Positions 43,502 through 52,993 of a stretch of DNA of 64,000 nt are shown here, piece by piece. Origin of the DNA: CAYMPH01 sp964529415 (GTDB lineage Bacteria > Spirochaetota > UBA4802 > UBA5550). The translations under genes were made by a program, and so were the position numbers. The DNA lies in contig CAZGWD010000009.1 in the NCBI GenBank assembly GCA_964529415.1, positions 62,001 through 126,000 of the forward strand, read 5' to 3'. The notes below the pieces were generated by a model that saw only the letters and a program-made list of their open reading frames with translations, did no database searches and had not been told where the DNA came from. Position 1 is the first letter of the stretch; the number at the start of each line of letters is the position of its first letter.

Positions 43502-44647
43502 ATGAAGAAAAAATTGCTTATGTTATTGCCGCTATTATTATCCGTGCTTATACTGTTTGCGAATCTGTTCTATTGCTCAAAGCCCGGCAGCAAAGGCGGC
43601 CTTTTTGGCGATTCTCAGCAATCTCCTTTAAAAACATCAGCTGAAGCATCGAAAGCGTATGAAATACAGGAAAATTTCAGGAAAATTTATGACCTGTATA
43701 AAGACAGGGTTGTTTCAATAACAACTGAACAGTATGTTCGTGTTCAGCCTCATCCGTTTTTTAATGATCCCATGATGCGTGATTTTTTTGGATTGGGGAG
43801 GGAACAGTCAAGAGTTCAGAAAAGAACAGGTCTTGGAACGGGATTTATTTTATCTTCCGACGGCTATATCTGCACCAATCATCATGTTGTAACAGGAGTT
43901 GATAATATAATTGTAAGTTTAAATGATAAATCATATAAGGCGAGGCTAATAGGATCTGACGAAGTGATTGACATTGCTCTTTTGAAAATTGAATCAATTG
44001 AACAATTCAAGCCGGTTTTTTTCGGCGATTCAGAAACGGTCAAGGTTGGCGACTGGGCTATAGCTATTGGAAATCCTTTCGGTCTTGAACATACCTTTAC
44101 AGTTGGTGTTATAAGCGCTGTTGGAAGAAGAACAGTAGATTATGGAGGCGGTTCGCATATTCAAACTGATGCTTCAATAAACCCTGGCAATTCAGGAGGC
44201 CCTCTGATTAACATATATGGCGAGGTAATCGGAATTAATAGAATGATTTATTCAAACAGCGGCGGATATATGGGAATCGGTTTTGCGGTTCCGGTAAATG
44301 TCGCAAGCTCAATACTTGCGCAGCTTAAGGAAAACAAGAAAATCAAACGCGGTTATATGGGAGTAACTATAATTCAGCTTACTGAAGATTACGCCAGGGA
44401 ACTTGGGCTTCCCAATAATGAAGGCGCATTCATAGGAGAGGTTGTAAATGGATCTCCTGCAGAAAAGGGCGGTCTTCTGGTTGGTGACGTAATTATTACA
44501 ATAAATGACCAGAAGATAAAAAATTACAAGGATATGATAGGCTTTACCAACAGCAAGGCAGTTGGTGAGCAGCTGAAAATAATTGTATGGCGGAAAAGAA
44601 CAGCTGTAACTTTTTATGTAAGAATAGCAGAGAGACCGGGCAAATGA
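43502..44647 (+). CDS. HtrA/DegP-like serine protease with PDZ domain
   Basis: A 381-residue envelope protease. An N-terminal hydrophobic segment (about 3-23) exports or anchors it. The trypsin-like triad is visible as TNHHVV (His), DIALLKI (Asp) and NPGNSGGPL (Ser), with the oxyanion region intact. One PDZ domain follows (GYMGVTIIQLTEDYARELGL to the end); the short length matches DegS/DegQ-like proteins with a single PDZ. It degrades or senses misfolded envelope proteins. It overlaps the next gene by 4 bases. Confidence 0.95.
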   Translation: MKKKLLMLLPLLLSVLILFANLFYCSKPGSKGGLFGDSQQSPLKTSAEASKAYEIQENFRKIYDLYKDRVVSITTEQYVRVQPHPFFNDPMMRDFFGLGREQSRVQKRTGLGTGFILSSDGYICTNHHVVTGVDNIIVSLNDKSYKARLIGSDEVIDIALLKIESIEQFKPVFFGDSETVKVGDWAIAIGNPFGLEHTFTVGVISAVGRRTVDYGGGSHIQTDASINPGNSGGPLINIYGEVIGINRMIYSNSGGYMGIGFAVPVNVASSILAQLKENKKIKRGYMGVTIIQLTEDYARELGLPNNEGAFIGEVVNGSPAEKGGLLVGDVIITINDQKIKNYKDMIGFTNSKAVGEQLKIIVWRKRTAVTFYVRIAERPGK

Positions 44648-45981
44648 TCGGAACTGAAAATTTTGAATTAAAATTAAATCGTGTTTTTGAATATTTTAAA
44701 GATAGTGGCAGATATTTTGTTAATGGCAAAACGAGTTATAAGGATATTGCAAAAAAAGCATGTGCAATACTTACTGAATATAAAAATATCAGCGGCCCGA
44801 TATGCATTTGCACTGATGATCGCGGATTGATACTTGCTGCAGTTGCGGCATCTCTTTGCGGAGGCCCGGAACTGATGCTGCCTCACTCATTTTCACTAAA
44901 TGCACTTACAGATATGAAGAATATTTATGATTTTAAATATGCTCTTACCGGTACCACGATGGAACTTCCTGAAGGGGTAAAACCTGTTATCCTGGGAAAT
45001 GGAAATATTACAGAACTTGCTGTTAAAAAAAATCCGGATGATATTTTCTTGAGGCTATTTACAGGAGGTTCAACAGGTAATCCGAAATTATGGGAAAAAA
45101 GCGTGCGTAATCTCTTAGGCGAGGCTTTCTTTTTGTCTGAAAATTTCGGCATGACCGGTTCTGATGTTTTTTTGTCAAGTGTTCCAGCATTTCATATATA
45201 CGGGCTTCTTTTTTCCATTCTTGTTCCTTTTGTTTCCGGAGCATCAGTATTATCTGCTACGCCGCTTTTTCCAAATGAAATAATAAAATTTATTATTGAA
45301 GGCAAGCCTTCCATTCTTATCAGCGTTCCTCCTCATTACAGGGCTCTTAATGGTTCGGAAATAAAAAAATATTCTTTGAGACTTGCATTTTCATCGGCTG
45401 GAAGTCTGAATCAGAATGATGCTGCATACTTCGCAGATAAAACCGGTATTGAAGTAAATGAAATTTACGGTTCAACTGAAACAGGCGGAATAGCCACAAG
45501 AAAAATTTCCGATGGAGCAGCTTTCAAGGTTTTTAACGGGATTGAATACACAGTAAAAAATGAGAGGCTTCTTGTGAAATCGGAATTTATTTCGCAAAGT
45601 CTTCCTGTGGATGAAGATGGTTTTTTCCTTACCGGTGACAGAATTGAACTTTTAGAAAATGGAAGGTTTACACTGCTCGGCCGTGCTGACGGTATAGTCA
45701 AGGTTGGCGGCAGGAGAGTTGATCTTGCAGAAATTCAGAATAGAATAAAAAAAATTCCCGGAGTTAAGGATGCTGTGGTGGTTTCTGTTCCTGTTCCAGG
45801 GGGAAGGGAGAATGTGATATCAGCCCTAATTGAGGGCGATATTGATTCGCAGATCATTCGAAATGCTTTGATGAGTCAGCTTGAACCGTATGCTGTACCG
45901 AAAAAAATAAAAGTTGTGGAAAAAATTCCATTAACATCAGCCGGGAAATATAATAAAACGGAAATAGATAAACTGCTATGA
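44644..45981 (+). CDS. AMP-binding acyl ligase (acyl-CoA or acyl-ACP synthetase family)
   Basis: About 445 residues from ATG 44644, coupled to the protease stop (ATGA); the frame extends 19 codons upstream inside htrA, which is less likely. Adenylation motifs are present: LFTGGSTGNPKLWEK (P-loop), EIYGSTETGGIA, LTGDRIELL, GRADGIVKVGGRRVDLAEI and PLTSAGKYNK with the catalytic lysine. The N-terminal half is short relative to FadD (about 560), resembling the compact type found in fatty-acid gene clusters. It precedes fabD by overlap, which supports a role in acyl-chain activation. Confidence 0.92.
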   Translation: MIGTENFELKLNRVFEYFKDSGRYFVNGKTSYKDIAKKACAILTEYKNISGPICICTDDRGLILAAVAASLCGGPELMLPHSFSLNALTDMKNIYDFKYALTGTTMELPEGVKPVILGNGNITELAVKKNPDDIFLRLFTGGSTGNPKLWEKSVRNLLGEAFFLSENFGMTGSDVFLSSVPAFHIYGLLFSILVPFVSGASVLSATPLFPNEIIKFIIEGKPSILISVPPHYRALNGSEIKKYSLRLAFSSAGSLNQNDAAYFADKTGIEVNEIYGSTETGGIATRKISDGAAFKVFNGIEYTVKNERLLVKSEFISQSLPVDEDGFFLTGDRIELLENGRFTLLGRADGIVKVGGRRVDLAEIQNRIKKIPGVKDAVVVSVPVPGGRENVISALIEGDIDSQIIRNALMSQLEPYAVPKKIKVVEKIPLTSAGKYNKTEIDKLL

Positions 45982-46874
45982 GCGGAAAAATATTATTCAT
46001 GTTCCCCGGACAGGGATCGCAAAGACCGGGGATGAGATCATGCCTTACGGAAGAATCCTCTGTATTTTTCAAGACTGCGGATGAGGTGCTCGGATTTGAT
46101 TTGAGTGCAATTATTGATAACGGGCCCGAGGATATTTTAACTAAAACTTCAAATGCTCAGCCTGCTCTTGTTGCTGTAGAAATGGCGTATTCAGATGCAC
46201 TTGTAAAAAAAGGATTTGTTCCTGAAATTGTTACAGGGCATTCACTTGGTGAATATTCTGCTTTATGCTTAGCAGGCGTTATAGAATACAGAGACACTCT
46301 GAAGCTTGTTAGAAAAAGGGGAGAGATCATGGAACGATCTGTTCAGGGTAAAATGGCTGCAGTAATCGGAGCGGACCGTGTAAAACTTTCAGAAGTTGTT
46401 CAAATTGCAGGCTTAAAAGGAATTATTGAAATTACAAATTATAATTCACCTCAGCAGGTGGTTATATCAGGCGCAAATTCTTCAATTGAAGAAGCTGTAA
46501 AAATTATTAATGAGACAAATATAGGAAAAGCTGTATTGCTGAATGTTTCCGGTCCTTTCCATTCATCTCTGATGAAACCTGCTGCAGATGAATTTAAATC
46601 TTATCTTTCTGAAGTCCGTTTTAACAAACCGGATAAAATTTTCATAGATAATGTTACAGGCATGGCTGAAGCTGATCCGGAAAAAATAAGAGAGAAGCTT
46701 GTTAATCAGCTGTATATGCCAGTACAGTGGGAAACAGCAGTCAGGAGCGCGCATGATTCGGGTGCAGTAACTTTTATTGAGTGCGGTCCTGGAAATATAC
46801 TATCAGGTCTTGTGAAAAGAATTATAAGGGGATTGGATATTAAGCAGAGCGAGAATATTCTCGCGGAAAAATAA
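45978..46874 (+). CDS. fabD: Malonyl-CoA:ACP transacylase
   Basis: A 298-residue enzyme with all FabD motifs: FMFPGQGSQRPGM at the N-terminus, GHSLGEYSAL with the nucleophilic serine, the arginine of VRKRGEIME, and GPFHSSLM with the catalytic histidine. It loads malonyl groups on acyl carrier protein in fatty-acid synthesis. It overlaps the acyl ligase by 4 bases. No other fab genes are close, so it is separated from a classical fab cluster. Confidence 0.96.
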   Translation: MSGKILFMFPGQGSQRPGMRSCLTEESSVFFKTADEVLGFDLSAIIDNGPEDILTKTSNAQPALVAVEMAYSDALVKKGFVPEIVTGHSLGEYSALCLAGVIEYRDTLKLVRKRGEIMERSVQGKMAAVIGADRVKLSEVVQIAGLKGIIEITNYNSPQQVVISGANSSIEEAVKIINETNIGKAVLLNVSGPFHSSLMKPAADEFKSYLSEVRFNKPDKIFIDNVTGMAEADPEKIREKLVNQLYMPVQWETAVRSAHDSGAVTFIECGPGNILSGLVKRIIRGLDIKQSENILAEK

Positions 46875-47332
46875 TGAGAAGAAAAGATAAAGAAATAACA
46901 GATAAAGCTGAACTGGAATCAATTTTAAATGAAGCGTATGTTTGCAGGATCGCTTTGTGTTTTGATAATATTCCTTATATCGTGCCGATGAATTTTGCTT
47001 ATAAAAATAATTTTCTTTATATGCATTCTTTTCCTGAAGGCAGAAAAATTGATATTATTAATAAAAACAGCAGTGTGTGTTTTGAAGCGGAAATTAAAAC
47101 TGAAATTGTAAAATCCGAAAGCGCATGTTCATGGGGAATGAAATTCATGAGTGTTATTGGTTCAGGTACTGCTGAAATTGTTGATGATGAAACTCATAAA
47201 ATGGATGCGCTGAATATTATTATGGAAAAATATTCCGGAAAATCAGATTGGGAATTCAGTGATTCAATGGATACAATTGCTGTTATTAAAATTCATGTGA
47301 AGGAAATGTCCGGGAAGAAATCCGGATATTAA
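46874..47332 (+). CDS. Pyridoxamine-phosphate-oxidase-like flavin-binding protein (NimA type)
   Basis: A 152-residue split-barrel protein. The start CRIALCFDNIPYIVPMNFAYKNN, LYMHSFPEGRKIDIINKNSSVCFE and WGMKFMSVIGSGTAEIVDD match the flavin-nucleotide-binding NimA/PNPOx-like group, which binds FMN or heme and often acts as a reductase. It starts within the fabD stop codon (TAATG). Substrate unknown. Confidence 0.9.
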   Translation: MRRKDKEITDKAELESILNEAYVCRIALCFDNIPYIVPMNFAYKNNFLYMHSFPEGRKIDIINKNSSVCFEAEIKTEIVKSESACSWGMKFMSVIGSGTAEIVDDETHKMDALNIIMEKYSGKSDWEFSDSMDTIAVIKIHVKEMSGKKSGY

Positions 47333-47342
47333 AAATAAATGG

Positions 47343-47440
47343 AACACGGATGACGCGGATAAGGATTAGGATTTTTTTCAAAAGATTAAAAAACAAAAAA
47401 ATCATAATAAATCATAAGCAATCCGCATCATCAGCGTTCT
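47343..47440. repeat. Palindromic repeat, family B copy 1
   Basis: AACACGGATGACGCGGAT at 47343 is matched, imperfectly, by ATCCGCATCATCAGCGTT at the far end (to 47438), around an AT-rich centre with AATCATAATAAATCATAA. It splits what would otherwise be a continuous operon between 46874 and 47465. Confidence 0.6.
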
Positions 47441-47464
47441 ATCTTTCTTTAATTAAGAGGAAAA

Positions 47465-48544
47465 ATGAAAACAGAAAATTTTGTTATTTATGCAGGTAAA
47501 AATGCTGCGCAAAAAGTCAGAGATTCCGGCCTGAAGCAGGAAATGATTACAGGCATGGCAGGAGCTGCCGGAGGGCCGAAGTGGCTTGTTCTATACGGCA
47601 TTGACAAAGCTTTAACATCATGGCTGCCGGCAAAAAGGAAAACTCCTCTTTATCTAACTGGATCATCCATTGCTTCATGGAGATTCGCTGCATACGCTCA
47701 TATAAACAGGGAAAAATCACTGGAAAGATTCAGGGAAACATATCTGAGCCAGAAATATTCCAACAATCCTGATGTTGCTGAAATAAGCGCTGAGACAGAA
47801 AGAATAATGAATGTTTATCTGAGTAAAAAATCTGAATCAGAAATAATAAGTCATCCATATATAAGGCTGAATTTTTTTGCAGTTAAATCTTTAAATTTAA
47901 TGAAATCAAATAATAACATTATTTTATCATCTGGTATGGCAGCAGCGGCTGTTGTGAATTTATTCAGCAGAAAAAATTTAAAACTTTTTTTTAACAGGGT
48001 TTTGTTTTATGATCCGAGAAACAAGCCGCCATACTTCGACCTGGATGATTTTCCTATCCAGAGAATTCCGCTTTCAAAAAATAATATAAAACCAGCTCTT
48101 ATGTCTTCGGGTTCAATTCCGCTTGTAATGAAAGGAATTGAAAATATTAATGGAGCTGAAAAAGGCGTTTACAGGGATGGAGGCATGATAGATTATCATC
48201 TTGATATTCCTCATACCGGTAAAGAAAACGGGCTGGTGCTGTATCCTCACTATACATCATCTATTATTCCAGGATGGCTCGATAAGATAAATCCATTTCG
48301 AAAACCGCATGCAGAAAATTTTAAAAATGTACTGTTTGTTGCCCCATCAGCGGAATTCATCAAAAAACTGCCATATGGCAAAATTCCCGACAGAAATGAT
48401 TTTAAAAATTTTAAAAACAGGGATCTCGATCGTATTAATTACTGGAACAGTGTAACAGATTCAAGCTTAAGGCTTGGTGAAGAATTTCTCGAAAGCATTG
48501 AATCCGGCAGAATTAAAAAGCTGGTAAAGGATTTTAGTTTCTGA
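47465..48544 (+). CDS. Patatin-like phospholipase
   Basis: A 359-residue serine hydrolase. An oxyanion-type glycine-rich stretch (AGAAGGPKW) is near the N-terminus, the nucleophile lies in TGSSIASWR (G-x-S-x-A/S) and the dyad aspartate in YRDGGMIDYH. No signal peptide is seen, so it probably acts at the cytoplasmic face on lipids. It is placed between fatty-acid genes and NAD kinase, starting after a palindromic repeat; GAGG precedes the ATG. Confidence 0.85.
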   Translation: MKTENFVIYAGKNAAQKVRDSGLKQEMITGMAGAAGGPKWLVLYGIDKALTSWLPAKRKTPLYLTGSSIASWRFAAYAHINREKSLERFRETYLSQKYSNNPDVAEISAETERIMNVYLSKKSESEIISHPYIRLNFFAVKSLNLMKSNNNIILSSGMAAAAVVNLFSRKNLKLFFNRVLFYDPRNKPPYFDLDDFPIQRIPLSKNNIKPALMSSGSIPLVMKGIENINGAEKGVYRDGGMIDYHLDIPHTGKENGLVLYPHYTSSIIPGWLDKINPFRKPHAENFKNVLFVAPSAEFIKKLPYGKIPDRNDFKNFKNRDLDRINYWNSVTDSSLRLGEEFLESIESGRIKKLVKDFSF

Positions 48545-48545
48545 T

Positions 48546-49406
48546 ATGAATATAATAAAAAAAGTTTCTGTTAATCTCAGGCCGGATGATGAAAGTTCAA
48601 TTGGAATAATAAGGGAACTTGCAGCATTACTGAAAAGCAGGAATATTAAAATGCTTCTGCCGGATTCGCCTGTAGTTCGAAACTGCGGATTTACAGAATA
48701 TATTTCAGCAATGGAAGATTTTGTGAACAGCAGTGATCTTGTTATTGTAATCGGAGGGGATGGAACATTTCTGAGAACAGCAAGACTTTTTTCCGGTACA
48801 GAAATTCCTATATTCGGGATTAACAGGGGAAGGCTCGGTTTTCTTACAGAATTTAATCCAAGTGAATATCTTGTTCATCTTGAAAATGTTTTAAGCGGAA
48901 AATATACTGCAGTTGAAAGAATACTGATTGAAGCTTTTTATAAAGGATCAAATGGAGAAAGGAGCATCTGTTTTCTTAATGATGCTGTAATCTCGAAGGG
49001 AGCATTTTCAAGAGCGATCAGGCTTAACCTTGAAATCGACGGAATATTTTTAAATTCCTATTCAGGAGACGGCCTTATTATTTCCACGCCAACAGGCTCC
49101 ACAGCTTATTCGCTTTCAGCCGGCGGGCCGATTATAATTCCAACTGAAAATGTTATTCTGCTGACACCGATATGTCCGCATACTCTTGCAATGAGGCCCA
49201 TGATTTTTCCATTTACATCAACACTCACTGCACGCGTGGTTTCTGAAGTGGAAAATTTATTATTGACAATCGATGGTCAGGAAGCTATCAGCATTAACGG
49301 CGGAGATGAGATATCTTTCAGGAAATCCAGCAGAAAAATAAAACTAATACCGCACCCCGATAAAAATTATTATCTGATTCTTCGGGAAAAACTCGGATGG
49401 GGTTAA
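48546..49406 (+). CDS. nadK: NAD kinase
   Basis: A 286-residue enzyme with the invariant GGDGT motif (VIGGDGTFLRTAR), GRLGFLTEF, the STPTGSTAYSLSAGGP loop and the C-terminal LTIDGQEA. It phosphorylates NAD to NADP in the cytoplasm. It begins 1 base after the patatin gene and precedes recN by 4 bases; nadK-recN adjacency is common in bacteria. Confidence 0.97.
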   Translation: MNIIKKVSVNLRPDDESSIGIIRELAALLKSRNIKMLLPDSPVVRNCGFTEYISAMEDFVNSSDLVIVIGGDGTFLRTARLFSGTEIPIFGINRGRLGFLTEFNPSEYLVHLENVLSGKYTAVERILIEAFYKGSNGERSICFLNDAVISKGAFSRAIRLNLEIDGIFLNSYSGDGLIISTPTGSTAYSLSAGGPIIIPTENVILLTPICPHTLAMRPMIFPFTSTLTARVVSEVENLLLTIDGQEAISINGGDEISFRKSSRKIKLIPHPDKNYYLILREKLGWG

Positions 49407-49410
49407 TGCT

Positions 49411-51117
49411 ATGCTTGCCGAGCTTAGAATAAAAAATTTTGTTATAATTGAGGATCTTGCAATTCCTTTTTCGAAAGGACTTAATATCTTCACCGGCGAA
49501 ACCGGAGCAGGAAAATCAATTCTGATTGACGCTCTTTCAGGAGTGCTCGGTGAAAAAATGACAACTGATGTGATACGCACAGGCTATGATAAATCTGTTC
49601 TTGAGGGCGTATTCGAAATATCATCTGTATCAGATGTAAGGACTATTCTGAATGATTCAGGTATTGATTTTGACGGGGATGCTCTCATTCTAAGAAGAGA
49701 GCTTTACTCAAGCGGCAAGGGAAGATGCTTTGCAAATTCAGTGCAGATCCCGGTATCTAAATTAAAGGAAATTGCAGACAGCCTTGTTGATATTCACGGA
49801 CAGAACGAGCATCAGACAATTGTAAATATTTCCAGGCACAGGGAACTGCTCGATGCTTTCAGCGGACACAGGGAAATTGTTGATAGAATAAGGGGTCTGC
49901 ATTCCAGACTCCAGGAGCTTAGAGATAGTCTCGGTTCATTTGAAATTGATGAAAGGGAAAAGGCGCGCCGTATAGAGTATAATTCTTTTGCAATAAAAGA
50001 AATTAATTCCGCAAATCTTAAACAGGGCGAGGAGGATGATCTCAGGAATGAATCCCATCTTCTTGCCAATGCAGAGAAATTATTCAAAGAAATAAATACA
50101 GCATCGTCTCTTATGAAGGACGAATCAGGAATTATACAGAAGCTGAAAATGACAGAGCAGTCCCTTTCAAGGGTTACTGAATTCGACACTGAAGTTTCAG
50201 GTGTGCTCGATTCGATCAGGGAGGCTCTGTACAATCTTGAGGACGCTTCCAACTTTTTAAGGGATTATGAGAAAAACATAGATTTTTCTCCTGAAAGGAT
50301 CAACCAGGTTGAGGAAAGGCTTGCCCTCATATCATCATTCAAAAAGAAATATGGATCCACAATTGAAGAAATTCTTGAATATGCTGAGAAAGCTCAAAAG
50401 GAGCTTGATGCTATAAATTCCGGAGAAGAGGAAATAGGCAGGCTGAAAGAGGAATTCAGGCTAGCTGTTCAGGATGCGAAAAAGACTGCTCTTGAACTTT
50501 CAGAAAGCAGAAAAGCCTCTGCGAAAAAGCTTGAGGATCTTGTAATGAACGAGCTTCGTGATCTTGGAATGTCCGGCACTCAGTTCCGCGTTTCAATAAA
50601 AAGAGAAGTAAGCCCTGATGGTGAAATCGAAGCGGATGATAAAAAATATGTTCTGTATCCTCACGGCATAGACAGAGTCGAGTTCATGCTTTCCGCGAAC
50701 GCAGGCGAGGAACTCAGGCAGCTCAGGAAGGTTGCATCAGGCGGCGAGATGTCCAGGATAATGCTCGCATTGAAAAATGTTCTTCTTTCATCAGATATAG
50801 TAGAGACGCTCATATTCGATGAGGTTGATGCAGGCATAAGCGGGAAAACCGCGGAGATAGTGGGGAAAAAATTAAAATCTCTCAGCAAGGACAGGCAGGT
50901 TCTGATAATAACACACCTCCCTCAGATTGCTGCCATGTCTGATTCGCATTTCTCGGTTCAGAAACTCAAATCAGGCGAAAGGATTGCCACAGATGTGAAG
51001 CAGCTTTCCCGCAGAGAAAAAATCCGTGAAGTAGCACGTATGCTTGCAGGTGAAACAATAACTGATCTTTCTGTAAAACATGCCGAGGAAATGGTTACCC
51101 TCGCAGAAAAAAAATAA
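49411..51117 (+). CDS. recN: DNA repair ATPase RecN
   Basis: A 568-residue SMC-like protein: Walker A in GETGAGKSILIDAL, a long coiled coil with central loop (about 160-370), the ABC signature VASGGEMSRIMLALK and Walker B TLIFDEVDAGISG. It participates in double-strand break repair by recombination. Normal length. The stop overlaps the next ATG (TAATG). Confidence 0.97.
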   Translation: MLAELRIKNFVIIEDLAIPFSKGLNIFTGETGAGKSILIDALSGVLGEKMTTDVIRTGYDKSVLEGVFEISSVSDVRTILNDSGIDFDGDALILRRELYSSGKGRCFANSVQIPVSKLKEIADSLVDIHGQNEHQTIVNISRHRELLDAFSGHREIVDRIRGLHSRLQELRDSLGSFEIDEREKARRIEYNSFAIKEINSANLKQGEEDDLRNESHLLANAEKLFKEINTASSLMKDESGIIQKLKMTEQSLSRVTEFDTEVSGVLDSIREALYNLEDASNFLRDYEKNIDFSPERINQVEERLALISSFKKKYGSTIEEILEYAEKAQKELDAINSGEEEIGRLKEEFRLAVQDAKKTALELSESRKASAKKLEDLVMNELRDLGMSGTQFRVSIKREVSPDGEIEADDKKYVLYPHGIDRVEFMLSANAGEELRQLRKVASGGEMSRIMLALKNVLLSSDIVETLIFDEVDAGISGKTAEIVGKKLKSLSKDRQVLIITHLPQIAAMSDSHFSVQKLKSGERIATDVKQLSRREKIREVARMLAGETITDLSVKHAEEMVTLAEKK

Positions 51118-51686
51118 TGCCCCAGGACTCAATAAACCTCTCCGAAGTATTGTCTATGATTGTTCATACAGCAATAGAAAAATGCGATCTGTTTTCACAT
51201 ATTGATCTGTCAAAATGCCAGATATGTATTTCATCCAGCCGCAGCGGAAGGGGGGGCATATACGGAAAGCTGGTGCCGCTGAGATTTGAAAACGGTGAAC
51301 GGACTTTAATTTATAGAGGAAAAAAATATTCCATACCTCAAATTTTTGTGAAGAATATAGAAATTCTTTATATAGTATATTTTTATATGCCGAAATTTTT
51401 TAACCTCTCTGCTAAAGATAAACTTAATGTTATTTTCCACGAACTGTATCATATTAGTCCTGAATTTAATGGCGATATAAGAAGAATGGGAAAAGTTAAA
51501 GCAGCACACGGCCACTCAAAAAAACACTATGATACAAATTACGAAAAAGAGCTGAATGATTTTTTTACATATATAGAGCAGACTCCATTTATGAATTTTC
51601 TGTTGCTTGATGAAAAAGGCTTAAAGAAAAATTTTAAAAAAATAAAATCAACCAGGATGAAACTTCCAAAGCCTGTTATAGTTTGA
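51117..51686 (+). CDS. Putative zinc metallopeptidase (HExxH)
   Basis: A 189-residue protein with the catalytic motif FHELYHI and, downstream, AHGHSKKHYD as likely third ligand region. The N-terminal part contains KCQICISSSRS, perhaps a metal-binding knuckle. It resembles the small phage-type putative metallopeptidases. It is coupled to recN by overlap; whether it acts with DNA repair is unknown. The C-terminus is basic. Confidence 0.78.
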   Translation: MPQDSINLSEVLSMIVHTAIEKCDLFSHIDLSKCQICISSSRSGRGGIYGKLVPLRFENGERTLIYRGKKYSIPQIFVKNIEILYIVYFYMPKFFNLSAKDKLNVIFHELYHISPEFNGDIRRMGKVKAAHGHSKKHYDTNYEKELNDFFTYIEQTPFMNFLLLDEKGLKKNFKKIKSTRMKLPKPVIV

Positions 51687-51705
51687 AATTTATATAAAGA
51701 AAATT

Positions 51706-51851
51706 AGAACACGGATGACACGGATGATTATGATTGTCGCGGATTTTAAAGGATTAAGGACTTTTTCCTAAAGATAAAGAAAAAAAGAAAAAGAAATATT
51801 AATCATAATAAATCATAAAAAAATCCGTGACATCCGTGTCATCCGTGTTCT
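51706..51851. repeat. Palindromic repeat, family B copy 2
   Basis: AGAACACGGATGACACGGAT (51706-51725) has a perfect 20-bp inverted copy at 51832-51851. The centre is AT-rich with AATCATAATAAATCATAAAA, which is also found in the copy at 47343. Confidence 0.8.
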
Positions 51852-51904
51852 ATTGAATATTTTTAAAAATGTTAAAGTAAGTTTTTCCACTTAGATTTTA
51901 TTAC

Positions 51905-51934
51905 TTGACTTTCCCGATGGATAAAGTTTAGTAA
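51905..51934 (+). promoter_or_regulatory. Candidate promoter for the CesT-like gene
   Basis: TTGACT (51905-51910) with TAGTAA 18 bases further (51929-51934), 28 bases before the ATG, which has its own AGAGG site. Moderate match. Confidence 0.4.
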
Positions 51935-51961
51935 AATATATTTATTTTTAAGAGGTTAATC

Positions 51962-52366
51962 ATGGAAGTTTTTGACGGCTTTATTTCGGCAGTAGCAAGT
52001 GAATTTAAAATAAAATTCAACAAGGATGCTGAAGGAAGCTACACAACTAAAATAGAATTTGAAAATAACCGTTCGCAGGAGATGCTTGTTACTCTCACAA
52101 AGGATGAATCCGGAGACAGGGTTATAAATTATTACTCAATTATAGGCACTCTTAAAAAGGATCTATGCGAGTTGTATAAATATAGTCTGCAGCTGAATAC
52201 AGGTCTTTCATATGGAGCAATAGCTCTGCTTAATAATACTTTGATTTTAAGAAATTCTATTATGCTGCAGGATTGCGATCCAGCCAGATTTATGAAATCG
52301 CTGCTTTACATTGCTGCCAAAGCAGATGAGCTTGAAGAAATGCTTCTTAATGTAAATGTGAATTGA
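51962..52366 (+). CDS. CesT/YbjN-like small chaperone-fold protein
   Basis: A 134-residue protein beginning with an amphipathic helix (FDGFISAVASEFKI), five-strand beta sheet, and a closing helix (RFMKSLLYIAAKADELEEMLL). This order matches type III secretion chaperones (CesT/Tir) and the related YbjN fold. No type III secretion genes are near. It probably stabilises an unknown partner. A good AGAGG site precedes the start. Confidence 0.72.
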   Translation: MEVFDGFISAVASEFKIKFNKDAEGSYTTKIEFENNRSQEMLVTLTKDESGDRVINYYSIIGTLKKDLCELYKYSLQLNTGLSYGAIALLNNTLILRNSIMLQDCDPARFMKSLLYIAAKADELEEMLLNVNVN

Positions 52367-52408
52367 TTTTTTAGTGCTGAATTTTTTTCAGCAAAAGAAA
52401 TATAGAGT

Positions 52409-52969
52409 ATGTTGGAATATAAGCGAAAAAATCCTTTATTCTCATTATGCGGACTTAATTGCGGTCTCTGCCCCCGTTATCAGACTAATGCTTTATCAAA
52501 ATGCCCGGGATGCGGAGGAGCGGATTTTCATTTAAAGCATCCTGCCTGCGCTGTAATTACCTGTAATAAAAAACATGATAATGTTGAGTTTTGTTTTCAG
52601 TGTTCATTTTACCCGTGTAAAAAATATTCAGACCCATCTGAAGTGGATTCTTTCATTTCTTATCGAAATGTAAAAGCTGATTTTGAAAAAGCAGAAAAAA
52701 TTGGAATTGATAAATATATTAAGGAGCTTAATGAAAAAGTTGAGATTCTTGAATTTCTAATTAAAAACTTTAATGATGGAAGAACAAAAAGTTTTTATTG
52801 CCTGGCAGTTAATCTTTTAAGTTTATCTAAATTAAAGGTTATTATTGGTGAAATAAAAAAGAAAATAAGCAAGCTGGATCTGGAAGAAAAAAATAAAATA
52901 AAATTGATAATAGATTTATTTGAAACAGAAGCAAAGAAAGAAAATATTAGTTTAAAATTAAGAAAATAA
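52409..52969 (+). CDS. Cys-rich DUF3795-like protein
   Basis: A 186-residue protein. The first 75 residues carry many paired cysteines (CGLNCGLCPRY, KCPGCGGADFH, CFQCSFYPCKKY), the DUF3795 pattern, likely a zinc or iron-sulfur binding knuckle. The rest is helical and lysine-rich. Function unknown. It converges with the phosphate transporter gene. Confidence 0.87.
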   Translation: MLEYKRKNPLFSLCGLNCGLCPRYQTNALSKCPGCGGADFHLKHPACAVITCNKKHDNVEFCFQCSFYPCKKYSDPSEVDSFISYRNVKADFEKAEKIGIDKYIKELNEKVEILEFLIKNFNDGRTKSFYCLAVNLLSLSKLKVIIGEIKKKISKLDLEEKNKIKLIIDLFETEAKKENISLKLRK

Positions 52970-52993
52970 AAAGAAATGACATGAAATATTTTT

